A stretch of DNA of 64,000 nt from Oscillospiraceae bacterium (GTDB taxonomy: Bacteria > Bacillota > Clostridia > Oscillospirales > Oscillospiraceae), in assembly GCA_017538965.1 (NCBI GenBank), contig JAFYHU010000080.1:1-64000 (forward strand), written 5' to 3'. The position numbers and the translations under genes were made by a program. The notes under the pieces are model-generated. The model ran no database searches. It worked only from the letters and a program-made list of their open reading frames with translations, and was not told where the DNA came from. Of the stretch, positions 57,787 through 64,000 are shown one piece after another. The number at the start of each line of letters is the position of its first letter. The first letter of the stretch is position 1.

Positions 57787-60267
57787 TCAGGTAAGCGTTG
57801 TGACGATGTTCCAGTCCGCGTAGATATCCACGCCGGTCCCGTTGGCGAAGAAGGTGACGCAAGCGTTCTGCGTCATGTCCAGCAGCGTTTCCATGTCTGT
57901 TCGGAAGCTGCCGTAAGTGGTCAGAAGCTCAACGGTCTTTACCCCGTGGCGCTGATATCTCTTCAGCGTGTCTGCCAGGAAGGTCGCTGAGTGACTCACC
58001 CTCAGGTCCACGGTCAGGGTTTCCTGGTCGCTCAGCTTGACATTGTCGAAAGTATAGGCTACGGTCTGAGCGTCATTGTCCTTGTCGGAGACGGTGACAA
58101 CGACGAGGGCCGTATCGACATTGATTGCGGCGTTTGCTCCGCTCTCGAATTTCAGCGTCCAGGACCCGTCTGCGTTCTTTTTTGCTTCCTTCAGGCTGCC
58201 GGACGGCTGAATGTCCTTGATCTCATATCCGTCTTTCGGCGTGATGACCACCGTTCCGGTGGTTTTTGTCGTTCCGGTTGTGCCGAGCCAGTTGTTGTTG
58301 TAATTTTGTGTAAAACCATCACCGAACTTCGTCGTTACAGTCTCGCTGACAATCTTCATGGAGAAGTACTCGGTACCGACGTTGTTCTTGACCTCGCCGC
58401 CGTAGTTATAGACCTTTCCGTTATTCGTCTCGACGGTCCCGTTCTCATAGTTGAGCACGACCCCGCGTTCGGTGTTCTCGGTGACCTTGCCCATATTCTT
58501 GGTGACGTCGCCCTCGTTCGTCCCGATCGTGGCGCCTTTGTTGTTCGTTTCGACCGTGCCATTGTTCGTCGAAACCTTCGCGTTCTTGTTATCCGCGTTT
58601 GCATCGGCCGAGCCATTCTCTTTGACAGTGGCTTTTATTTCGTTACAGCCGACGGTGCCGTTGTTGTTATCTACCGTGCCGTAGTTGTTCGTGACAAGGG
58701 CGTTGTTCGTCACAACCGTGCTGTTTTCATAGTTCATGCTGACCGTGCCGTAGTTGCCGGTATTGGCCACTGGTGCGCCGTTTTCTATTTCGCCGATCGT
58801 GCCGTAGTTTTTCGTGACTATGTGGTTGTTCGTCTCAATCGTGGCGCCTGTGCTGTTCGTGCCGACAGAGCCCTTGTTGTCGGTAACCGTGGCATTGTTC
58901 GTCACGATGTTTCCGGTTGAACCATTTTCTGCAATATCCTTATTGTTGGTCGTAATAATACCTTGGTTGGGATTTGTGATTGTACCGTTGTTCGTCTCGA
59001 TTGTGGCGCCTTTGTAGTTGGTGCCGATCGTGCCGTAGTTCGTGTTGACCGTGCCGTAGTTCGTGCTGACAATCGCGATGTCGTGGACATCTTCCGAACC
59101 GTTGTTCGTGATCGTGCCGTAGTTGCCGGTATTGGCCACTGGTGCGCCGTTTTCTATTTCGCCGATCGTGCCGTAGTTCGTCCAAACTAAACCCTTGTTC
59201 GTCCCAACAATCGCGCTGTCGTGGAAAAGTAGCTCACCGTTGAACGAGACCTCACCGTAATTGATATTGACCGTTCTGTAGTTCGTTGTAACTCTCGCAG
59301 TGGCGTGGTTATCTTCCGAACCGTTGTTCGTGACCATTAGATAGTTATCATCTATCGTGCCGTAGTTGTTCGTGACCGTGCCGTCAACACTGTTGGTTAT
59401 GACTGAGCTGTAGTTGTTCGTGACAGTGCCGTGGTTCATCACAACACTCGCGGTGTCGTGGTTAGTTTCCGAACCGTTGTTCGTGACCTCGGCGCCTATG
59501 CTGTTCGTTTTGACAGTGCCGTAGTTCGTTACGACCTTAGCGTCTTTGTTATCGTCGGATGTTATTGCTTCGGATGAACCGTTGTTCGTGACTGTGGCGC
59601 CTTGGTAGTTCGTGCCGACCATGCCGTAGTTGTTTGTGACCGTATTGTGGTTGCCAGTATTGGGCACTGGTACGCCGTTTTGTATTTTGCCGACGGTGCC
59701 GTAGTTGTTCGTAACCGTGCCGTAGTTGTCTGTGACCGTATTGTAGTTGCCGGTTTCTGCCACTGGTACGCCGTTTACTATTTTGCCGACGGTGCCATGG
59801 TTGTCCGTGACCGAGCCATTGTTTTTCTCGACCGAGCCATTGTTGTTCACGACCGTGCCGCCGGAATTGTTGTTCGTGACCGTGCCGCCGGATTGGTTGT
59901 TCATGACCGTGCCGCCGGAATTGTTGTTCGTGACCGTGCCGCCGGATTGGTTGTATTCGATCGTGCCGCGGGAATTGTTGTTCGAGATTATGCCGCCGTT
60001 ATTATTGTTCACGACCGTGCCGTAGTTGCCGTAACCGTCATCTGGTGTGCTGTTTTCTGTTTTGCCGACGGTGCCATTGTTGTTCGTGACCGTGCCATAG
60101 TTTTTCTCGACCGTGCCGTTGTTTGTCGGGATCGTTTCCCCGCTCGGGTTTTCAGGTACCGTTTTGCCTTCGGGATTATTATCCTCCGCATAGACGGGTG
60201 CGGCGAGGAGGCTGAACGCCAGACAGAGGGCGAGAAGAAGGGCGAACGTTCTAAGTGTTTTTTTCAT
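57787..60267 (-). CDS. Secreted Asn-Gly-Thr-Val repeat protein, probable beta-solenoid
   Basis: 826 residues from the ATG at 60267. A signal peptide is clear (LRTFALLLALCLAFSLLAAP, cut near VYA-ED). Residues ~45-600 consist of dozens of short NNxGTVxxN-type repeats 7 to 9 residues long (such as TNNYGTVTNN), with longer units that recur (GKIENGAPVANTGNYGT). This spacing suits a narrow beta-solenoid. A ~100-residue beta-sandwich-like part (TVVITPKDGYEIKDIQPSG) and a C-terminal ~80-residue domain follow. No sortase motif or anchor is visible. A surface or matrix role is inferred. Confidence 0.7.
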   Translation of the reverse strand: MKKTLRTFALLLALCLAFSLLAAPVYAEDNNPEGKTVPENPSGETIPTNNGTVEKNYGTVTNNNGTVGKTENSTPDDGYGNYGTVVNNNNGGIISNNNSRGTIEYNQSGGTVTNNNSGGTVMNNQSGGTVTNNNSGGTVVNNNGSVEKNNGSVTDNHGTVGKIVNGVPVAETGNYNTVTDNYGTVTNNYGTVGKIQNGVPVPNTGNHNTVTNNYGMVGTNYQGATVTNNGSSEAITSDDNKDAKVVTNYGTVKTNSIGAEVTNNGSETNHDTASVVMNHGTVTNNYSSVITNSVDGTVTNNYGTIDDNYLMVTNNGSEDNHATARVTTNYRTVNINYGEVSFNGELLFHDSAIVGTNKGLVWTNYGTIGEIENGAPVANTGNYGTITNNGSEDVHDIAIVSTNYGTVNTNYGTIGTNYKGATIETNNGTITNPNQGIITTNNKDIAENGSTGNIVTNNATVTDNKGSVGTNSTGATIETNNHIVTKNYGTIGEIENGAPVANTGNYGTVSMNYENSTVVTNNALVTNNYGTVDNNNGTVGCNEIKATVKENGSADANADNKNAKVSTNNGTVETNNKGATIGTNEGDVTKNMGKVTENTERGVVLNYENGTVETNNGKVYNYGGEVKNNVGTEYFSMKIVSETVTTKFGDGFTQNYNNNWLGTTGTTKTTGTVVITPKDGYEIKDIQPSGSLKEAKKNADGSWTLKFESGANAAINVDTALVVVTVSDKDNDAQTVAYTFDNVKLSDQETLTVDLRVSHSATFLADTLKRYQRHGVKTVELLTTYGSFRTDMETLLDMTQNACVTFFANGTGVDIYADWNIVTTLT

Positions 60268-60507
60268 CAGACACAGTCCTCTCTGACGAATTGTCATGGA
60301 ATGCAAAAATATCAATAATTGTGTATGATTATTCTATCATCTCCGAATGTTGCCGTCAACGAAAAAAGTATCGGAATTTCATATTATTTTTGTATTTTCA
60401 AAGAGAATTCCGGGGAGAAAGTGAAGAATGAGAATCAACAGCGAGGTCTTCTCTGCGCTTGAAGGGCGTATTTATTGACGGCTGTCAGGCAAGTATGCTG
60501 CCAGGCT
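60268..60507. other. Gap between the repeat-protein gene and the broken holin
   Basis: About 240 bases. It should carry the promoter of the repeat-protein gene on the minus strand, but I cannot pick a convincing one. No gene or repeat is seen. Confidence 0.4.
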
Positions 60508-60776
60508 TTAATTGTCAACCCAAGGTTCCTCGTAGCTCATTGCCCGTTTGCTGTCATACAGGCCTTCGGTGGTGGGGTCAGCTACAATGCCGAGAATGGC
60601 CAGCACCGCGAAGAGCGCGTTGACCACGGCGAGCAGCTTGTCCTCAGATTGCCGATATCGAGCTCAATGCCGAACACGCTGCACGCGGTCTGAATCAAAA
60701 TCAGCACTGCCGGGATCAGCGCGATCCAGAACACCTTATTTTTGATGGGTAGCGAGGTCTCGTAGCTTTTCTGCTT
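60508..60776 (-). pseudogene. Frameshifted phage holin (phi LC3 type)
   Basis: On the minus strand the frame with KNKVFWIALIPAVLILIQTA and VFGIELDIGNL breaks near 60644, where one base appears lost; the next frame continues with DKLLAVVNALFAVLAILGIV and DPTTEGLYDSKRAMSYEEP before a TAA at 60508. Both halves match small siphophage holins with two membrane segments. The 5' end is also lost at the junction with promoter copy C. Confidence 0.8.
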
Positions 60777-60786
60777 CTTTGTGTGA

Positions 60787-60815
60787 TTGTTTTGTGACGA
60801 AAGCTGTGATAGAAT
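60787..60815 (+). promoter_or_regulatory. Conserved peptide promoter, copy C
   Basis: TTGTTT (60787-60792), 17-base spacer identical to copy A, TAGAAT (60810-60815). Homology with copy A extends from GTGTGATTG to GCTCAA. Confidence 0.85.
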
Positions 60816-60882
60816 ATGCTCAAATAGGAAATTGTTATCAGGGGATGCAGTCATGAAATTCTTTAATACGGAGGTTGTGATC

Positions 60883-61113
60883 ATGGAAAACAAAAAAGAT
60901 AAAAAAGTTGCTCTGAACGACGAACTGCTGGACAAGGTGTCAGGTGGATCTGACGAAAATTCCTCTGACGAGTGGTGCGAGTGCGGATTCATGCTTGCCC
61001 CCGGCGGCGTCTGTATGAACCCCTTTTGTTCATACAGCAATACCCATTCGCCTGCAATTGATGATGCTGTTGATACATTAACTGAAATCGTTGGAAACAT
61101 CACGTTTCCGTGA
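60883..61113 (+). CDS. Double-glycine-leader Cys-rich precursor peptide 7
   Basis: 76 residues, ATG behind CGGAGG. Leader MENKKDKKVALNDELLDKVS then GG. The core has WCECGFMLAPGGVCMNPFCS, the CxCG-GxCxNPxC pattern of peptides 1 and 3, followed by a ~30-residue tail without Cys. First gene of the two-peptide unit behind promoter C. An upstream in-frame ATG exists but lacks the ribosome site and leader start. Confidence 0.75.
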   Translation: MENKKDKKVALNDELLDKVSGGSDENSSDEWCECGFMLAPGGVCMNPFCSYSNTHSPAIDDAVDTLTEIVGNITFP

Positions 61114-61129
61114 AAAAAGGAGATTTGTC

Positions 61130-61360
61130 ATGGAAAACAAAAACGAGAAAATCAGGCTGAACGACGAGCTGCTGGAGAAGGTCGCCGGCGGGAAATCGAG
61201 CTGTTACGGCACAGCGGTAGTTCCCGATGATCTCTTTTGCCCAAACTGCGGAAGCGATCAGATGCTCATGGATATCGGTTATGGGTATTACTTATGCGTT
61301 GCCGATGGCTGCGGCATTGCTTTCAATCTGAACAACGAAATTTTCCCGCCAGAACCATAA
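61130..61360 (+). CDS. Double-glycine-leader precursor peptide 8 with zinc-ribbon core
   Basis: 76 residues, ATG behind AAGGAG and 16 bases after peptide 7. Leader MENKNEKIRLNDELLEKVAG then G. The core reads SSCYGTAVVPDDLFCPNCGS, a hydrophobic beta stretch and YYLCVADGCGIAF. CPxCG with a later CxxxxC is the layout of a small zinc ribbon. This suggests that at least some cores bind metal instead of being modified to toxins. Confidence 0.75.
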   Translation: MENKNEKIRLNDELLEKVAGGKSSCYGTAVVPDDLFCPNCGSDQMLMDIGYGYYLCVADGCGIAFNLNNEIFPPEP

Positions 61361-61380
61361 TTTTAAAATTTATTCGGAGG

Positions 61381-61443
61381 TACGCGGGGATGAAGGAGCT
61401 GCACTTCGGCGTCGGCGCCTCCGGCACCCCCACCCCCCCCTGA
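61381..61443 (+). pseudogene. Chimeric 3' fragment of the CdhC-like gene (fragment 3) with terminator
   Basis: Codes for MKELHFGVGASGTP like the parent gene end, then a C-rich variant of the tail. The bases before it (TACGCGGG) correspond to a point about 120 bases earlier in the parent (near 53007), so two parts were joined at the shared ATGAAGG. The parent terminator hairpin follows at about 61457-61492. Confidence 0.8.
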
Positions 61444-61514
61444 CCCTCCATAAACCCAAACCTCCTCCGTCCATCCCCGGGGGAGGTTTTTTATGCCGAA
61501 TCCGTTTTCCATGC

Positions 61515-61543
61515 TTGTTTTGTGATGAAAGCTGTGATAGAGT
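61515..61543 (+). promoter_or_regulatory. Conserved peptide promoter, copy D, before the GGDEF gene
   Basis: TTGTTT (61515-61520), 17-base spacer TGTGATGAAAGCTGTGA, TAGAGT (61538-61543). It differs from copy A by one spacer base and one -10 base. A ~140-base leader leads to the GGDEF gene; I see no peptide in it. Confidence 0.85.
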
Positions 61544-61681
61544 ATAGTCATAAACGGGAAATAGTCTGAACCTGTCACCGGGAATAGAAAACAGAAGAAG
61601 AACAGGCAAATTCTGCCGGAGCGGAAGAAGAGCCGGAAGCGCCTGAACATCGGGCACGCATGACGGAGAGAGGAAGGCAGC

Positions 61682-63106
61682 ATGGACTGGAAAAACTTTG
61701 CGGAACATTTCAATACAATGACCTGCATCCTGTCGGTTGAGAAGCGAGAGAACGGCGGATGCGGAACAGTCCGGATTGTAACGGGAAATAAGAAATATCT
61801 GGATTCCCTGGCGCTTGCAGCCGGGGGCGTGGAGATGGACAGCGACAAGAAGGCGGAATTTGTTCCGAACAGCGAGTACACCCGTTATATCCCGAAGGAT
61901 CTGAATTTTGAGGACGTATGCTTCCGCTGCGCCATCGAGAAGCAGCCGATCCACAACGTCGTTCGCGCCAGCCGCTATCCCTTTGACATCATTGCCTTCA
62001 TGATGCCCCTGGAGAGCAACGACGAAAATCTCGGCTTCTGCACCTATACGCAGCTCCTGCGCCCGAAATCAGATGAAAACATGATGTCGCAGGACATTTC
62101 GCCGGAGACGGCTACGGAAGTGATCAACACCTGCATCCGTCTGCGCGAGGACAAGCCCTTTCCGGAAGTCATGCAGGCGGTCATCGAGGACATCCGCCAA
62201 ATCTGCGGCGCTGAGTACTGCAGCGTGCTCACGGTCGACGAGAGCCTGCGGCAGTGTTCCTCCCTGGGCCAGTCTATCGTGCCGGACTCCCGGCTGTATT
62301 TCGAAGATGAACTGGAGGATGATGACTTCTACAGAATGGTGGAATCCTGGCAGGATACCATGGCCGGCGCCTTCTGCCTGATCGTCCGCGACGCCCATGA
62401 CATGGAATTCATCCGGGAAAAGAATCCCCTCTGGTATCACTCCCTGATGAAAGCCGGCGTGGAGCGACTGGTGCTGTATCCGCTGGATTCCCACGGCCGC
62501 TTCCTCGGTTATATCATGGCAATCAACTTTGACACCGAGAACACCGAACACATTCGGGAAACGTTGGAGTTGACCAGCTTCTTCATCGCTTCCGAGATTG
62601 CCAACCAGCGCAGCATCGAGCAGCTCCGTCAGCTGTATGAGACGGATCTGCTGACCGGCGTGAAAAATCGCAACGTCATGAATGCCCGGGTGGCCGAACT
62701 CAGCGAGGCGCCGGACGACGGATCCTGCCGTATGGCTGTCGTGTTCGCCGACATGAACGGCCTGAAACGGGTCAACGACCGTCAAGGCCATCAGGCGGGC
62801 GACCTGATGCTGAAGAACGCGGCCATGATTCTCCAGAGTACCTTTGTCGGAGATGAGATTTACCGTGCAGGCGGAGATGAATTCATGATCCTTCTGCGGG
62901 ATACCGATGAAGCCGTGCTGAAAGAGAAGCTTGCGGAGATCCGAAAGAAGTCCGAACTCTTTGATAATGTCAGCTTTGCAGCGGGATACAGCATACTGGA
63001 GAAACGGAAAGATATAAGAACCGCGTTGTCAAAAGCAGACAAGGAGATGTATGCGGATAAAGAAGTTTTCTATGCCAACAATCCGGAGATGAATCGCCGC
63101 CGGTAA
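61682..63106 (+). CDS. GGDEF protein (diguanylate cyclase) under the peptide-type promoter
   Basis: 474 residues. The first ~140 residues form a domain I cannot name; a GAF-like domain follows (about 150-305), then a coiled linker (RSIEQLRQLYETDLLTGVKN) and the GGDEF domain. The active site AGGDEFMILL is intact, but the RxxD inhibitory site is replaced (FVGD). It probably makes c-di-GMP in response to a ligand of the GAF part. GGAAGG precedes the ATG. Sharing its promoter with the peptides suggests co-expression. Confidence 0.82.
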   Translation: MDWKNFAEHFNTMTCILSVEKRENGGCGTVRIVTGNKKYLDSLALAAGGVEMDSDKKAEFVPNSEYTRYIPKDLNFEDVCFRCAIEKQPIHNVVRASRYPFDIIAFMMPLESNDENLGFCTYTQLLRPKSDENMMSQDISPETATEVINTCIRLREDKPFPEVMQAVIEDIRQICGAEYCSVLTVDESLRQCSSLGQSIVPDSRLYFEDELEDDDFYRMVESWQDTMAGAFCLIVRDAHDMEFIREKNPLWYHSLMKAGVERLVLYPLDSHGRFLGYIMAINFDTENTEHIRETLELTSFFIASEIANQRSIEQLRQLYETDLLTGVKNRNVMNARVAELSEAPDDGSCRMAVVFADMNGLKRVNDRQGHQAGDLMLKNAAMILQSTFVGDEIYRAGGDEFMILLRDTDEAVLKEKLAEIRKKSELFDNVSFAAGYSILEKRKDIRTALSKADKEMYADKEVFYANNPEMNRRR

Positions 63107-63185
63107 CTGAAACCGGAAGCGGTTTCCGAGTCCAGAGGGAGGTTTCTGCCTGCCTCAGACAGCCCCCTGAAAAACAAAAAAAGGC

Positions 63186-63214
63186 TTGACAAGCATGCGC
63201 CTTTCTGCTATATT
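63186..63214 (+). promoter_or_regulatory. Promoter of the tRNA Ala-Val pair
   Basis: TTGACA (63186-63191), 17-base spacer, TATATT (63209-63214), 14 bases before tRNA-Ala. Confidence 0.85.
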
Positions 63215-63227
63215 TACTCTTGCTCAC

Positions 63228-63303
<76 letters not shown>

Positions 63304-63379
63304 GGACGATTGGCGCAGCTGGTAGCGCATCCGCTTGACGTGCGGGAGGTCACAAGTTCGAGTCTTGTATCGTCCACCA
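63304..63379 (+). tRNA. tRNA-Val (GAC)
   Basis: 76 bases with CCA, starting at the base after the preceding CCA. Acceptor GGACGAT pairs with ATCGTCC; anticodon loop TTGACGT gives GAC. Confidence 0.95.
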
Positions 63380-63382
63380 CAG

Positions 63383-63410
63383 AAAACCACACCAAAAGGT
63401 GTGGTTTTTT
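63383..63410 (+). terminator. Terminator of the tRNA pair
   Basis: AAAACCACACC/GGTGTGGTTTT hairpin with a 4-base loop and T-run. Confidence 0.9.
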
Positions 63411-63500
63411 CTGCTTTTTAGGAACTTTTTCAGGCGAGTCCCGTATAAAAACTGTTTGACAAGAACTGTTGTTATAATATTGCTCGCGGAGTGATGTTGT

Positions 63501-64000
63501 CTATAGATACATATCTTCGATCCCGATCGCCAGATACGGTTTGTTTTCCTGATTTTCGAGAATACCTTTTGTGAAACCTCCTGCCGAGAACAGCAGGAAC
63601 TGAACTACCGAATAGTGATCATGGAGGAGGCCTTTCCGTTCTTCAAGCGCATCCAACACGCCTTTATCGGTTGGTTCATTTCGAAACTTGCACTCACCGA
63701 TCACAGCCCTTTTTGCGCGCTTGTCCAGCCCTACAACGTCAATATCCGTTTCCTCTCTCTTACGCGGATTTGTACCCCACCATGTTCCAACTTTGGATAC
63801 GGCACAGTCAAATCTGCCCATGATCCCTTCTGAAAGGGTAAACTGGCGGCACATTTTCTCAAATACCGGGCCCATAAAGTCTGAAAGCAGAGGCTTGACA
63901 TTTCGGTCGTAGTACATATGACCTTTCCCGATTTCGATAATATCGATCGCATCGGGAATAAAACGATACCAGAACCGAAGCATTTCATCAGAAAGAATAT
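63501..64000 (-). CDS. C-terminal part of a DUF234-type ATPase, cut by the window end
   Basis: About 166 residues, open to the end of the window; the codons before the first internal Met (ILSDEMLRFWYRF) belong to the same protein. MLRFWYRFIPD and FEKMCRQF are typical of the DUF234 domain, followed by the endonuclease-like core: ETDIDVVGLDKR then IGECKFRNEP (D-x-ExK). It is related in type, not closely in sequence, to the ATPase at 33.8 kb. The N-terminal ATPase domain would lie beyond the window. Confidence 0.75.
   Translation of the reverse strand, partial: ILSDEMLRFWYRFIPDAIDIIEIGKGHMYYDRNVKPLLSDFMGPVFEKMCRQFTLSEGIMGRFDCAVSKVGTWWGTNPRKREETDIDVVGLDKRAKRAVIGECKFRNEPTDKGVLDALEERKGLLHDHYSVVQFLLFSAGGFTKGILENQENKPYLAIGIEDMYL

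Noticed and set aside
57787-60267. Tandem repeats considered as a CRISPR array
   Set aside because: Repeat units are 21-27 bases without unique spacers and code in frame for NNxGTV repeats behind a signal peptide; no cas genes are near.
60582-61103. 173-codon minus-strand frame opposite peptide 7 running into the holin
   Set aside because: The first two thirds are antisense to peptide 7 and its promoter; only the end is phage-like, and it is the 5' part of the frameshifted holin.
61420-61443. Run of C bases in fragment 3 as a phase-variation tract
   Set aside because: It lies in a non-functional gene fragment, so length changes would have no evident effect; a sequencing or slippage artefact is as likely.

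Overview
The window looks like chromosome of a low-to-mid-GC-lineage but GC-rich (mid-50s percent by eye) anaerobic Firmicute of the class Clostridia, probably a gut species of the Oscillospiraceae/Lachnospiraceae type. The reasons are a Gram-positive PolC, a long Firmicutes-type SRP RNA directly upstream of dnaX, an ECF transporter module, the MEP isoprenoid genes inside a pyrH-frr-uppS-dxr-rseP-ispG-polC block, indolepyruvate:ferredoxin oxidoreductase, and oxygen-sensitive 2-hydroxyacyl-CoA dehydratase family enzymes. This assignment is inference from gene content only.

Layout. 0.1-5.3 kb: a six-gene minus-strand operon (uracil-DNA glycosylase, DUF2156 protein, GNAT, PlsC-like acyltransferase, SDR reductase, pyrimidine-nucleoside phosphorylase), divergent from murC. 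6.8-8.4 kb: tRNA-Ser, a secreted alpha/beta-hydrolase-like protein and a 59-residue unknown protein. 8.5-10.8 kb: iorAB. 10.8-14.1 kb: a cyclic-nucleotide cassette with its own promoter (two stand-alone cNMP-binding proteins, a PAS-class III cyclase, a metallo-beta-lactamase-fold hydrolase). 14.2-17.7 kb: XpaC/TelA-like proteins, a membrane protein, YbaK, AroQ. 17.8-21.7 kb (minus): secreted lysozyme-like protein and two c-di-GMP enzymes. 22-25.1 kb: tRNA-Ala with a duplicated 3' end, SRP RNA, dnaX, ybaB and a four-tRNA array (Val, Phe, Gly, Cys). 25.2-32.3 kb: ecfA1-ecfA2-ecfT-truA-cvpA-clpE and a Nudix hydrolase. 32.3-35.4 kb: a more AT-rich accessory island with a toxin-like micropeptide, a YkgJ-type protein, an XRE regulator and an ATPase preceded by two perfect palindromes. 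35.4-37.4 kb: two divergent zinc-ribbon proteins. 37.6-47.1 kb: the pyrH to polC housekeeping block.

47.2-53.2 kb: an anaerobic redox operon combining a CooC-like nickel-type ATPase, two 2-hydroxyacyl-CoA dehydratase/double-cubane family subunits, their ATP-dependent activator, a tiny membrane protein, and a protein resembling the N-terminal half of acetyl-CoA synthase (CdhC). This combination is one of the two most interesting things here.

53.2-63.1 kb: a mosaic accessory region. A decayed siphophage tail module on the minus strand is interrupted by a plus-strand array of small double-glycine-leader, Cys-rich precursor peptides; eight such peptides lie between 54.9 and 61.4 kb. The same sigma-70-like promoter occurs four times with identical geometry: three copies drive peptide units and the fourth drives a GGDEF (c-di-GMP) protein. 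Between the units lie copies of the 3' end of the CdhC-like gene with its terminator, REP-like palindromes, a broken holin and an 800-residue secreted Asn/Gly/Thr/Val-repeat protein. No peptide-maturation enzyme or exporter is in the window. The window ends with tRNA-Ala, tRNA-Val and the 3' part of a DUF234-type ATPase.
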